Shown here: piece after piece, positions 7,151 to 7,155 of the stretch
How the letters are laid out: each line of letters opens with the position of its first letter
Position numbering within the stretch: the stretch's first letter is position 1
Notes under the pieces: generated by a model
What the model was told of the DNA's origin: nothing
What the model saw: the letters and a program-made list of their open reading frames with translations, nothing else
Databases searched by the model: none
Made by a program: the position numbers and the translations under genes
NCBI GenBank assembly: GCA_946541285.1
Contig: CAMNJG010000078.1
Span: 1 to 7,155 of the forward strand
DNA: 7,155 nucleotides
Direction of reading: 5' to 3'
Source: an uncultured Clostridia bacterium
Lineage (GTDB): Bacteria; Bacillota; Clostridia; Peptostreptococcales; Anaerovoracaceae

Positions 7151-7155
7151 CCTCC
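7151..7155 (-). promoter_or_regulatory. Ribosome binding site deciding the GTG start of the activase fusion
   Basis: The minus strand reads GGAGG here, 8 bases before the GTG codon at 7142-7140. This is a consensus Shine-Dalgarno site. It supports a complete protein starting with MRLGIDVGS rather than a fragment cut by the window edge. Confidence 0.8.

Overview
The window reads as a chromosomal segment of an anaerobic Bacillota, most likely class Clostridia. The reasons are strong AGGAGG-type ribosome binding sites, GTG and TTG starts, sigma-A-type promoters, a Firmicute-style YebC and UPF0237/UPF0210 pair, and a giant oxygen-sensitive-type acyl-CoA dehydratase activase fusion. The genus cannot be named from the sequence alone. 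I see no mobile element, tRNA, rRNA or CRISPR array. All recognised genes lie on the minus strand, so the layout is given in transcription order, from high to low coordinates.

Bases 7142-2883 hold one 1419-residue protein. It has two tandem BadF/BadG/BcrA/BcrD-type (HgdC-like) ATPase-activase domains, a four-cysteine linker, a DUF2229-like region and a C-terminal region resembling 2-hydroxyacyl-CoA dehydratase subunits. Two bases after its stop begins a 90-residue ACT-domain protein (UPF0237), and 35 bases further on a 452-residue UPF0210 (DUF711) protein starting at TTG. The three genes look like one operon. Its promoter is outside the window, because only 13 bases precede the first start codon.

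After a 105-base gap carrying a near-consensus promoter (TTGAAC-17-TATAAT) comes yebC (1108-386). A second near-consensus promoter (TTGACG-17-TAAAAT) sits across the yebC stop codon and fires in the same direction into bases 362-137. That stretch has no convincing protein but folds as a long rod of nested helices with an interrupted middle and ends in a T7 tract. I interpret it as a probable 6S RNA (ssrS). Bases 1-136 are mostly AT-rich and hold nothing I can assign.

The activase fusion probably couples ATP hydrolysis to delivery of a low-potential electron, and its C-terminal region may itself be the acceptor. The ACT protein and UPF0210 are known as frequent neighbours of unknown function, and here they are translationally close to the activase. 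YebC and the putative 6S RNA act on gene expression (translation and RNA polymerase) and appear to be separate transcription units. The least described parts are the giant redox fusion tied to the ACT/UPF0210 pair, and the putative 6S locus.
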